From NCBI GenBank assembly GCA_018900975.1, contig JAHIFK010000306.1, forward strand, positions 1-7,537: a DNA stretch of 7,537 bases, written 5' to 3'. Below, in pieces: positions 1 through 5,431 of this stretch. The translations under genes were made by a program, and so were the position numbers. Within the stretch, counting starts at the first letter, position 1. Each line of letters starts with the position of its first letter. Source of the stretch: Methanobacteriota archaeon. Its GTDB lineage: Archaea > Halobacteriota > Methanosarcinia > Methanosarcinales > Methanoperedenaceae. Below the pieces are notes generated by a model. That model ran no database searches. It was given only the letters and a program-made list of their open reading frames with translations, and was not told where the DNA came from.

Positions 1-462
1 AAATGACCTGGACTTTATCCCGAGTGAGTTGAGCGAACCGCAAATGATGGGAGCGGTCAGCCGCTCGCCATAAGATGAAATATAATCAATAGACCTCAAC
101 GTAAGCTCGCCAAGGTAGCATATACCGATAAGGGCTTTCTCTAGTTCCTCGATGCGCGAGTCAAGCTCTTTTGTTACGACCTCTACGATCCTGTTAGCCT
201 TATTGCCCGTGATCGCTTCATGCGCAGCCTGATGGTGTTGTTTTGTCAGGTCTGCGATGAATTCCTTTATGATCGAGGTTTTTCCGGTCTCAGAAGCTTC
301 CTTTGCATTTTTCATGAGCGCGTCCGTGACACCGTTCAAGGCTGATGTCACAAGCACTACCTCGTTACCGCTGTCCCTGTGTTCTTTAGCAAGCTCTGCT
401 ACGTGCTTTATGCGTTTTCCGTCGCCGACGGAAGTCCCGCCGAATTTCATCACCAGTCTCAT
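1..462 (-). CDS. lysC: Aspartate kinase, N-terminal part (runs off left edge)
   Basis: Aspartate kinase phosphorylates L-aspartate to 4-phospho-L-aspartate, the first step toward lysine, threonine, methionine and, in methanogens, other aspartate-derived products; it is cytosolic. Reading the minus strand from the ATG at 460-462 gives 154 open codons to the window edge. The amino-acid kinase signature KFGGTSV lies at residues 6-12, VTSAL at 38-42 and SYGERL near 130-135, in the order and spacing of the kinase domain. The catalytic C-terminal half and the ACT regulatory domains lie outside the window. M5 is a possible alternative start, but MRLVMKFGGTSV is the usual archaeal N-terminus and suits the first ATG. 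A TATA-like element 27-34 nt upstream fits a leaderless or nearly leaderless transcript. It is divergent from the TIM-barrel gene at 518. No feedback element is visible. The family call is firm; the symbol follows common usage. Confidence 0.93.
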   Translation of the reverse strand, partial: MRLVMKFGGTSVGDGKRIKHVAELAKEHRDSGNEVVLVTSALNGVTDALMKNAKEASETGKTSIIKEFIADLTKQHHQAAHEAITGNKANRIVEVVTKELDSRIEELEKALIGICYLGELTLRSIDYISSYGERLTAPIICGSLNSLGIKSRSF

Positions 463-488
463 AGGGCTTTCAAATCGTTGGAAGTCCT

Positions 489-496
489 ATTAAAGA
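489..496. promoter_or_regulatory. TATA-like element shared by two divergent genes
   Basis: The octamer reads CTTTAATA on the minus strand, 27-34 nt upstream of the aspartate kinase ATG. On the plus strand the same bases read TATTAAAG, 22-29 nt upstream of the ATG at 518. The whole divergent spacer is 55 bp, so the two promoters must overlap. Neither start has a clear Shine-Dalgarno site, which suits leaderless transcripts. This is a motif-and-spacing judgement, not evidence of use. Confidence 0.4.
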
Positions 497-517
497 TTTG
501 CAAACATTCCTTATAAT

Positions 518-1300
518 ATGAGAGTAAATAAGCGCCTCGTGGAAGTAAGTTTCTCATCCCTTGCACTTGTGAACAACCCTTTTGACTGGGCTTACGACCT
601 CGAAGACCTGGGTTTTACAGGCTGGGAGGTAGTGAGCGAAGGTAAACAGCAGTTGAACGATTCCACACTATCCCAGATACAGAACATTATCGAGACCACG
701 AACCTTACACTCACGCTGCACCTTCCGTTCTCAGACCTCAATCTTGCAAGCCTCAACCACCCGATATGGAATGAAACTATCAGGCAGATGACTAAATGCC
801 TTGAGAGGGCCTCGGATTTTGTGGAACTGGCTGTTGTCCATCCAGGCCATCTCTCGCCTCTTGGTATGCAGCTTCCTGAAATGGCATGGAGGCAGAATAT
901 CGAGGGACTGAGGGCGATATGCGACTTTGCGGACGAGCGAGGCATCAGGATAGGTGTTGAGAACATGGTTAACATGGCGTTCATCCTGGGCAGGCAGCCT
1001 GGTGAGATCCTGGGTATGATAGAGTCGCTTGAGCGCAAAAATGTCGGGCTCACGCTGGATATCGGACACGCAAACACCAACGGATTGGTAGATGAGTTCC
1101 TCGAGGACTTAAGCCAGGTAATTCACGTTCACCTTCACGACAACAAGGGAAGGAGCGATGAGCATCTTTCACTCGGAAAGGGAACCATAAACTGGAAAAA
1201 GGTAATAAGTAAATTAGATGGGTATAAAGGAAGGGTCGTTACAGAAGCAAGGACTGTGGAGGAAGGATCTGAGAGCCTGAAGATGCTGAAAAGCCTTTAA
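518..1300 (+). CDS. Sugar phosphate isomerase/epimerase-like TIM-barrel protein
   Basis: The 260-residue product is a full-length member of the xylose-isomerase-like TIM-barrel family (AP-endonuclease-2 fold; sugar phosphate isomerases/epimerases and endonuclease IV relatives). Likely metal ligands and active-site residues fall at the barrel strand ends: H68 in LHLPF, H108 in VVHPG, E148 in GVEN, D181 and H184 in LDIGH, H203/H205/H207 in HVHLHD, H216 in the DEHLSLGKG loop and E243 in VTEA. This set is typical of divalent-metal enzymes of the group, so it is probably catalytically competent, but substrate cannot be told from sequence. Endonuclease IV (DNA repair) is less likely because the conserved GKG loop and overall form match the sugar-isomerase branch. 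There is no signal peptide, so it should be cytosolic. It is divergent from aspartate kinase, with no co-directional neighbour. Start is the first ATG after an upstream TATA-like element; there is no clear SD. Confidence 0.85.
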   Translation: MRVNKRLVEVSFSSLALVNNPFDWAYDLEDLGFTGWEVVSEGKQQLNDSTLSQIQNIIETTNLTLTLHLPFSDLNLASLNHPIWNETIRQMTKCLERASDFVELAVVHPGHLSPLGMQLPEMAWRQNIEGLRAICDFADERGIRIGVENMVNMAFILGRQPGEILGMIESLERKNVGLTLDIGHANTNGLVDEFLEDLSQVIHVHLHDNKGRSDEHLSLGKGTINWKKVISKLDGYKGRVVTEARTVEEGSESLKMLKSL

Positions 1301-1338
1301 AAATAAACCCGGTTTTCAGAAAAAGCACAGATGTTTTT
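1299..1338. terminator. Putative bidirectional oligo-T termination region
   Basis: This segment separates two convergent genes by 43 bp. It has a T5 run on the plus strand at 1334-1338 and a T5 run on the minus strand (A5 at 1299-1303), the kind of short oligo-T that archaeal RNA polymerase uses to terminate. There is no convincing hairpin. Weak evidence. Confidence 0.3.
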
Positions 1339-1343
1339 CCAAT

Positions 1344-1709
1344 TTATTGCGCAGATTTACAGTATTTCCAAATTTTCTTATGAAATTCGGATATATCCAG
1401 GGGTTTTGCGATATAATCATCAAACCCTGCCGAAAGAAATCGTTCTTTATCCCCTTTCATTGCATATGAAGTCAGGGCGATTACAGGTATATGTTTATAT
1501 TTTGCTTTAATTATTTTTGTCACTTCCACTCCATCTTTCCCGGGAAGTTCGATATCCATTATGATCAGGTCATAGACCTCTTTATCTATTTTTCTTATGG
1601 CTTCTTCCCCGTCAATCGCTGTATGGACAGTAAAACCCTTAGTTGAGAGTAGCTCTATTACCAGTTCCATATTGATGGGATTATCTTCTACCACGAGTAT
1701 TTTTGTCAT
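1344..1709 (-). CDS. Single-domain response regulator (CheY/DivK-like receiver)
   Basis: A 121-residue stand-alone receiver domain. Conserved residues are all present: acidic pair E8-D9 in VVEDN, phospho-acceptor D52 in IIMDIELPG, switch T80 in IALTS and K102 in the AKPLD motif. It should accept a phosphate from a histidine kinase and act by protein-protein contact, since there is no DNA-binding or other output domain. No histidine kinase lies in the window, so it is an orphan here. The reading frame stays open upstream to an ATG at 1761-1763, but the 18 extra residues are not receiver-like, and MTKILVVEDN is the standard N-terminus, so I place the start at 1709. A TATA-like octamer lies 21-28 nt upstream and a palindrome 51-65 nt upstream. 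The gene converges on the TIM-barrel gene. Confidence 0.9.
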   Translation of the reverse strand: MTKILVVEDNPINMELVIELLSTKGFTVHTAIDGEEAIRKIDKEVYDLIIMDIELPGKDGVEVTKIIKAKYKHIPVIALTSYAMKGDKERFLSAGFDDYIAKPLDISEFHKKIWKYCKSAQ

Positions 1710-1729
1710 AAGTACCGTTTTTGCCTTAT

Positions 1730-1737
1730 TATTATAA
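1730..1737 (-). promoter_or_regulatory. TATA-like element of the response regulator gene
   Basis: TTATAATA on the minus strand, centred about 25 nt upstream of the chosen ATG, would give a leaderless transcript. A second A/T-rich stretch at about 1774-1786 is an alternative that would give a leader of about 40 nt. The surrounding DNA is very A/T rich, so chance matches are likely. Confidence 0.35.
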
Positions 1738-1759
1738 TGATAATTATCCATCCAATACA

Positions 1760-1774
1760 ACATAAGTATTATGT
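1760..1774. repeat. 15-bp palindrome, candidate operator
   Basis: ACATAAGTATTATGT is a perfect 6-bp inverted repeat (ACATAA / TTATGT) around a 3-nt centre. It sits 51-65 nt upstream of the response regulator start, just beyond its likely TATA box, where an activator or a repressor could bind as a dimer. No protein is known from this sequence to bind it. Confidence 0.4.
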
Positions 1775-1937
1775 ATTATATATAGTTGTCTATTTCTATG
1801 AGTGTGATTATACCGTTCATGATATAGATTTGTGGTATAAAATTGTAATATTACTTTTTCGTAGCATTAATCGTAGCAATCATTATAATTGAGTTGTGCA
1901 GTCATAGTATTGTTTGTAAGGCGGGCGGCAACTATTT
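1775..1937. other. A/T-rich non-coding stretch
   Basis: I see no gene here in either strand. The DNA is A/T rich, with a perfect 10-bp palindrome GTAATATTAC at 1845-1854 followed by T5, and a short direct repeat CGTAGCA at 1860-1866 and 1872-1878. Together with the tract that follows, it forms a gap of about 300 bp between the response regulator start and the stop of the alpha/alpha-barrel gene. No tRNA, rRNA or riboswitch-like architecture was recognised. Confidence 0.5.
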
Positions 1938-1988
1938 TAACCACCACCACTAACCCAATATAACCACAAACGTAACCAATTCAGGTTA
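1938..1988. repeat. Four TAACC direct repeats plus one inverted copy
   Basis: TAACC occurs at 1938-1942, 1951-1955, 1961-1965 and 1973-1977, with start-to-start spacings of 13, 10 and 12 bp, close to one helical turn. The inverted copy GGTTA follows at 1984-1988. From 1931 to 1983 the plus strand has a single G and many Cs, a marked strand skew. The array lies just downstream of the alpha/alpha-barrel gene. It may be a protein-binding array or part of a 3' RNA; neither is proven. Confidence 0.5.
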
Positions 1989-1989
1989 C
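1972..1989 (-). terminator. Hairpin after the aroA operon, possible terminator
   Basis: GTAACC (1972-1977) and GGTTAC (1984-1989) form a perfect 6-bp stem with a 6-nt loop, 18 bp beyond the last codon of the minus-strand gene ending at 2008. On the transcript it is preceded by a G-rich run and followed by moderately U-rich sequence, not a clean oligo-U, so termination is only possible. The same bases overlap the TAACC array. Confidence 0.35.
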
Positions 1990-2007
1990 TACCTCCCCCC
2001 TTACCTT

Positions 2008-2712
2008 TTAATTACTGTCAAGATACATCTTCAAAGAGATCAACGAAAGCGAGGTTGAGATTATATCGCCCCAGTTCCCATTTTCCTGCCTTCCCTGAAG
2101 CCACGGGATCGAAGGAACAATATCCTTTTCATCAGACAGTATCAATGCCTGGATCGCAAGATTGCTCGTTGCAGTATAAGTCCATCCCCCTGATTCCCTT
2201 TTTGAGATTATCCAGCCTGCGCGGTCTTTTATGAAATCTATGTATTTTTCCTTATTTTGTTTTATGAGGGCAGTAATAATAAGTGAGGTAGTTCCGATAT
2301 GTTCCCATTTTTTCCCGTAATTGCTGACCAGCCATTCACATCCAGGTTCGTTCTTTATTCCCGCATCCCCCAGCGCGATAAGGGCGTATGATGTCTCTAT
2401 CTCGCTGTTGCTCCAGTTTCCATCCTTTTGCTTTCCAAGGATCCAGTCAAGCTGCTCATCCGCTATTATCCCGCAGCCTGCCAGTGCGCTGCATGCTCTT
2501 GAAGTATCAAGAAGAGGCTTATCAGTTTCCCAGAATAAGCCTTTTTTTCTTGTGAGCAATATTCCCATAAGATGGATCGTTTTCTCATTCCATATTGATA
2601 ATGCCTGGATAGAACGGGACAGGTCTCTTATTTCTGTTATGTCTCGGTCCTTCAGCCACACGATCCCGGAATTTGCAGATATGTAAAGGTCCTTTTCATC
2701 CATATTGATCAT
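2008..2712 (-). CDS. Prenyltransferase/terpenoid-cyclase-like alpha/alpha-barrel repeat protein
   Basis: A 234-residue protein built of about 37-40-residue helical-hairpin repeats. Units start at W90, W127, W167 and W204, each followed 9-10 residues later by a second aromatic (W100, W136, W177, W214) and by a helix of the type TSYALIAL, TSLIITAL, SNLAIQAL or TSLSLISL. Two weaker units lie near 19-41 and 58-79. The turn KQKDGNW / KRESGGW / RQENGNW resembles the QW motif of squalene-hopene cyclases and prenyltransferase beta subunits. The protein is much shorter than a true cyclase (over 600 aa) and has neither the DXDD nor the DCTAE acid motif, so cyclase activity is unlikely; a binding or scaffold role, or a shortened barrel enzyme, is as plausible. 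Its ATG overlaps the aroA stop by one base (TAATG), implying co-transcription and translational coupling. M4 (2701-2703) is an alternative start. No signal peptide or membrane segment is seen. Confidence 0.8.
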   Translation of the reverse strand: MINMDEKDLYISANSGIVWLKDRDITEIRDLSRSIQALSIWNEKTIHLMGILLTRKKGLFWETDKPLLDTSRACSALAGCGIIADEQLDWILGKQKDGNWSNSEIETSYALIALGDAGIKNEPGCEWLVSNYGKKWEHIGTTSLIITALIKQNKEKYIDFIKDRAGWIISKRESGGWTYTATSNLAIQALILSDEKDIVPSIPWLQGRQENGNWGDIISTSLSLISLKMYLDSN

Positions 2713-3983
2713 TATTGGGCTTCAGAAACGCCCGCGCCTATCTTTTTTAAGTCCTCAAAGAATCCTGGATACGAAATGCCGACAGATTCCACTGTATCTA
2801 TAGTCGTCCCTCCTGCGACCATCCCTGCAACAGCAAGCGACATAACTATCCTGTGGTCGTCCCAGCCGTGCACCTGTGCCCCTTTCAGTCCACCGCCTTT
2901 GATTATTAACCTGTCTTTTCCCTCATTTATGTCAACACCCATTTTTTTCAGTTCCACTGTCATTGCATGGAGCCTGTCTGTTTCCTTAAATCTAACATGT
3001 TCTGCGTTCTCAATGATCATTGTACCTTTTGCTGCGGCGCCAAGCACTGCAAGCGTTGGAACAAGGTCAGGCGTCTTTCCGACATCCACAGTAATGCCCA
3101 TAAGCTCGCTCCTGCTCACCTTTACCTCTCCTTTTTTCTCATCCCATTTTATCTGCGCACCCATTTTTCCCAGGATATCGATAAGGGCAGAGTCACCCTG
3201 TTCAGTGGGGTACATGTTCTTTATTGTAACGTCGCCGCACAGCGCGCCTGCTGCCATCATATATGATGCAGAGGAGAAATCCCCCGGAACGTTATAATTT
3301 CTCAGATTATATTCTTGTTCGGGCGGAATGGTAAAAGCGTTGGGCCCATCTACGATAATTTTTGCTCCTGCATCTTTGAGCATGTCTATTGTTATGTTCA
3401 CGTAAGGTCGGGATTTCATCTCCCCTTTTATCATCAATCTTGTCTCATTCTTAGCAAAAGGGGCGGCAATGAGCAGCGCAGAAATGAATTGTGAACTTAT
3501 CGAACCATCGATATATACGCGTCCTCCTCTCATCTTTCCCCGCACAACTATTGGCGCCATGCCGTTGTTGCGCGTGGAGAAGGTCTCAGCTCCAAGGTCA
3601 TTGAGCGCGTTAAGAAGCGGTGTATTGGGTCGGCTCCTTATGCTTGCGTCGCCTGTGAGAACTGTTGCCCCTTCTGCAAGTGAAGCGACCGCTGTCATTA
3701 TGCGCAGCGTTGTGCCTGAATTGGCGACATCGATCACATTATCCGGGGTCTTCAGTTTCCCGTCAAACCCTTTGATAACAAGTGAGTCTTTCTTTTGTTC
3801 AATGCTTGCCCCGAAAGCCTCAGAGGCTCTTATCGTGGCTTTTGTGTCTGCTGAAATAAGAGGATTATTAACAGTCGCTTTTTTTGAGAGCGCAGCTATC
3901 GCTATAGCCCTGTGTGTATAACTTTTCGATGGCGGAGCGTTGACAACTCCTTTTACATCAGATATCTGGATTACGAGCTTCAT
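2712..3983 (-). CDS. aroA: 3-phosphoshikimate 1-carboxyvinyltransferase (EPSP synthase)
   Basis: Transfers the enolpyruvyl group of PEP to shikimate 3-phosphate, the sixth step of the shikimate pathway to chorismate and the aromatic amino acids; cytosolic. At 423 residues it is full length for the family. Visible active-site motifs, in order: PPSKSYTHR at 17-25 (K20, S21, R25), NSGTT at 88-92, RSRP at 116-119, SSQ at 163-165, catalytic D306 in TPDLVPTLAVL, KETDR at 333-337 and DDHR at 375-378. None is missing. The frame remains open to 4076, but those 31 extra residues are unlike any EPSP synthase N-terminus, and MKLVIQISDVKG fits, so the start is set at 3983. A TATA-like box 27-34 nt upstream supports this. 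It heads an operon with the alpha/alpha-barrel gene and is divergent from the trpB-like remnant. Only this aromatic-pathway gene is in the window. Confidence 0.96.
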   Translation of the reverse strand: MKLVIQISDVKGVVNAPPSKSYTHRAIAIAALSKKATVNNPLISADTKATIRASEAFGASIEQKKDSLVIKGFDGKLKTPDNVIDVANSGTTLRIMTAVASLAEGATVLTGDASIRSRPNTPLLNALNDLGAETFSTRNNGMAPIVVRGKMRGGRVYIDGSISSQFISALLIAAPFAKNETRLMIKGEMKSRPYVNITIDMLKDAGAKIIVDGPNAFTIPPEQEYNLRNYNVPGDFSSASYMMAAGALCGDVTIKNMYPTEQGDSALIDILGKMGAQIKWDEKKGEVKVSRSELMGITVDVGKTPDLVPTLAVLGAAAKGTMIIENAEHVRFKETDRLHAMTVELKKMGVDINEGKDRLIIKGGGLKGAQVHGWDDHRIVMSLAVAGMVAGGTTIDTVESVGISYPGFFEDLKKIGAGVSEAQ

Positions 3984-4009
3984 GTGGGTATGTTTAATGA
4001 CGATGCAAC

Positions 4010-4017
4010 TATTTATT
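4010..4017 (-). promoter_or_regulatory. TATA-like element of aroA
   Basis: AATAAATA on the minus strand lies 27-34 nt upstream of the aroA ATG, the same spacing as at the aspartate kinase gene, and supports a leaderless-type transcript starting at 3983. It lies at the edge of the trpB-like remnant on the other strand. Confidence 0.45.
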
Positions 4018-4035
4018 GATACTGTTGTTTCAAAT

Positions 4036-4161
4036 AAAGCGCTTGAGTGTAAAAAGAGCGGCGAGAAAAAGACCATACTCTTTAACCTGAGCGGACATGG
4101 TCACTTTGATATGACCTCATACGATAGTTATTTCAGTGGTGAAATGAAAGATATAGCGTGA
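4036..4161 (+). pseudogene. Remnant of TrpB-like tryptophan synthase beta chain, C-terminus only
   Basis: The plus-strand frame ending at the TGA of 4159-4161 encodes a segment that matches, from my memory of the family, the extreme C-terminus of TrpB2-type tryptophan synthase beta chains: a lysine-rich helix end (KALECKKSGEKK), then TILFNLSGHGHFDM and a TSYDSYFSGEM tail. The NLSGHG motif is highly characteristic. Complete TrpB2 proteins are over 400 residues; here only about 42 codons remain. Upstream sequence is the aroA promoter and the aroA 5' end on the opposite strand, and other frames show no further TrpB residues, so the PLP lysine and nearly all of the enzyme are gone. The surviving part has no stop or frameshift. 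An ATG at 4003 is in frame and could give a 52-residue peptide, so expression is possible, but enzyme activity is not. Its stop overlaps the start of the next gene (GTGA). Confidence 0.75.
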
Positions 4162-5411
4162 ACTGGATTGAGAAACTCTTCGGGAAAAAAGTACAGGATC
4201 CGATCGAAATAAAGTTTGAAGAGCTTCATGCATGGCTTACTTCAAGCGAAGACAGATTATCTGGAGGCAGGCATGCAGAGTCCGTATATTCGGACATCGG
4301 GGAAGCGCTTGACGGGATCAGTAAAAGCGCATCTGAACTTGAAAAAGCAGAACCCGAAGGTAGATTTCATCTAAAACTGGTAAAAATAGCAATAAGCAAC
4401 AGGGAAAACATGTTAAAGCAGGTCAGACTGCTAATGAATAATATCAATATCCCTAAAACAACGGACTTAAAGACCGTGGTCGAGTTCCATGAGAACGGTA
4501 TGCAGACGCTTACAATGTGTCTTGAGAACATGATGAAAAGTTATCAATATTCCAAAATGGTGTTTTTTGAAGATTCAAAAAAGGTTATTGCTGATGTGAA
4601 TGGGCTTGGAAGGCTCCTTAACCAGCTCGTTGAACCTATAAATTCCAACAGAAAAGTGCTTGAGGCTTTTGATAATGCTGAAAAGGCAATACTCGATATA
4701 AAAAATACTTGTTCCAGAATTGACGCAGAGAAAAAAATAATAAATGAACTCGAAGAAAAGATATCTAATTTCAAAAAGAATATCGATTTGAATAATGATA
4801 ACCTGGCGCGGCTTACAAATAGCGAAAAATGGAAACAATATACGAACAGCAAGAATGAACTTGTTGAACTTGAAAATAAAGCCAAAAAAGTGGAATCAGA
4901 GATCAATGGGCTTTTTTTGCCTTTGAATAAAACCTTTTTAAGGATAAAACTTTTGAGCGAAGAGAGAAAATATGAACTGTCGCCTGCTATCAAAAGTGAG
5001 CTTTTATTATGTTTAACAAACCCGAAATCTGTCTGCCCTGAGTTCTGTATCGAATTCGAGGAAATCATCAGAAAGGATACTGTAGCTTTTAATCCGGAAA
5101 AACGTGGAAAGATACTGGAACAGATAATGAATGCAGGGGCAAATATCCGGGTTTTAAATAAAGAATATCACACAATTATAGATAATATCAGTTCTAAAAA
5201 AGATGAGATCGCAGGAATGGACATTGTAATGGAATATATTAACTTAAGCAGCACTATCACGGCGCTGCAGGATAACCTGGCTTCCTTTGAAAAAGAGATC
5301 GATGTGTCAAAAAAGCATTTGAAGTCTCTTGAAGATGGCGTTGCCCTGAAAAAAAATGAATTGCAGCAGAGTGTATTTGCGATCGATAATAGAAAGAAGA
5401 TACTTTATTAA
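4158..5411 (+). CDS. Coiled-coil protein of unknown function
   Basis: A 417-residue protein that I cannot assign to a named family. It starts with an amphipathic MNWIEKLFGKK segment and a helical N-terminal part (about 15-160). Long Lys/Glu/Asn-rich heptad-like helices follow at about 165-250 and 335-405, flanking a middle section (about 251-334) that contains C285, C293 and C297 (SVCPEFC). There is no signal peptide, no transmembrane segment and no Walker A or other nucleotide-binding motif, so resemblance to SMC/SbcC proteins would only reflect coiled-coil composition. It is probably cytosolic and oligomeric. The start is GTG at 4158; no downstream ATG occurs before about residue 85. The GTG overlaps the stop of the TrpB-like remnant (GTGA) and no good SD precedes it, so translation may be coupled to the remnant frame. 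The gene looks more A/T rich than its neighbours. It converges on purQ with a 20-bp gap. Confidence 0.8.
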   Translation: MNWIEKLFGKKVQDPIEIKFEELHAWLTSSEDRLSGGRHAESVYSDIGEALDGISKSASELEKAEPEGRFHLKLVKIAISNRENMLKQVRLLMNNINIPKTTDLKTVVEFHENGMQTLTMCLENMMKSYQYSKMVFFEDSKKVIADVNGLGRLLNQLVEPINSNRKVLEAFDNAEKAILDIKNTCSRIDAEKKIINELEEKISNFKKNIDLNNDNLARLTNSEKWKQYTNSKNELVELENKAKKVESEINGLFLPLNKTFLRIKLLSEERKYELSPAIKSELLLCLTNPKSVCPEFCIEFEEIIRKDTVAFNPEKRGKILEQIMNAGANIRVLNKEYHTIIDNISSKKDEIAGMDIVMEYINLSSTITALQDNLASFEKEIDVSKKHLKSLEDGVALKKNELQQSVFAIDNRKKILY

Positions 5412-5431
5412 TACTCTAAAAATGATGATAT

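Noticed and set aside
257..493. Plus-strand open frame opposite aspartate kinase
   Set aside because: It is antisense to the conserved KFGGTSV-containing N-terminus and has no motif of its own.
592..1080. Long minus-strand open frames (592-1080 and 731-1069) inside the TIM-barrel gene
   Set aside because: They lie wholly opposite a gene with clear active-site motifs, and their translations are Ser/Pro/Arg-rich without any recognisable motif.
1938..1988. CRISPR array suggested by repeated TAACC units
   Set aside because: The repeats are only 5 bp and the spacers 5-8 bp, far below CRISPR repeat and spacer sizes, and no cas gene is near.
2776..3921. Plus-strand open frames opposite aroA
   Set aside because: EPSP synthase motifs run through the whole minus-strand gene; the plus-strand translations are low-complexity Ser/Pro/Ile shadows.
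3984..4076. N-terminal extension of EPSP synthase from an upstream start at 4076
   Set aside because: The 31 added residues do not resemble the family, would read through the aroA promoter and into the antisense of the TrpB-like remnant, and the start at 3983 matches family N-termini.
4544..5068. Minus-strand open frames opposite the coiled-coil gene
   Set aside because: Ser/Phe/Leu-rich products are the expected antisense of a Lys/Glu-rich coiled coil; no promoter or motif supports them.
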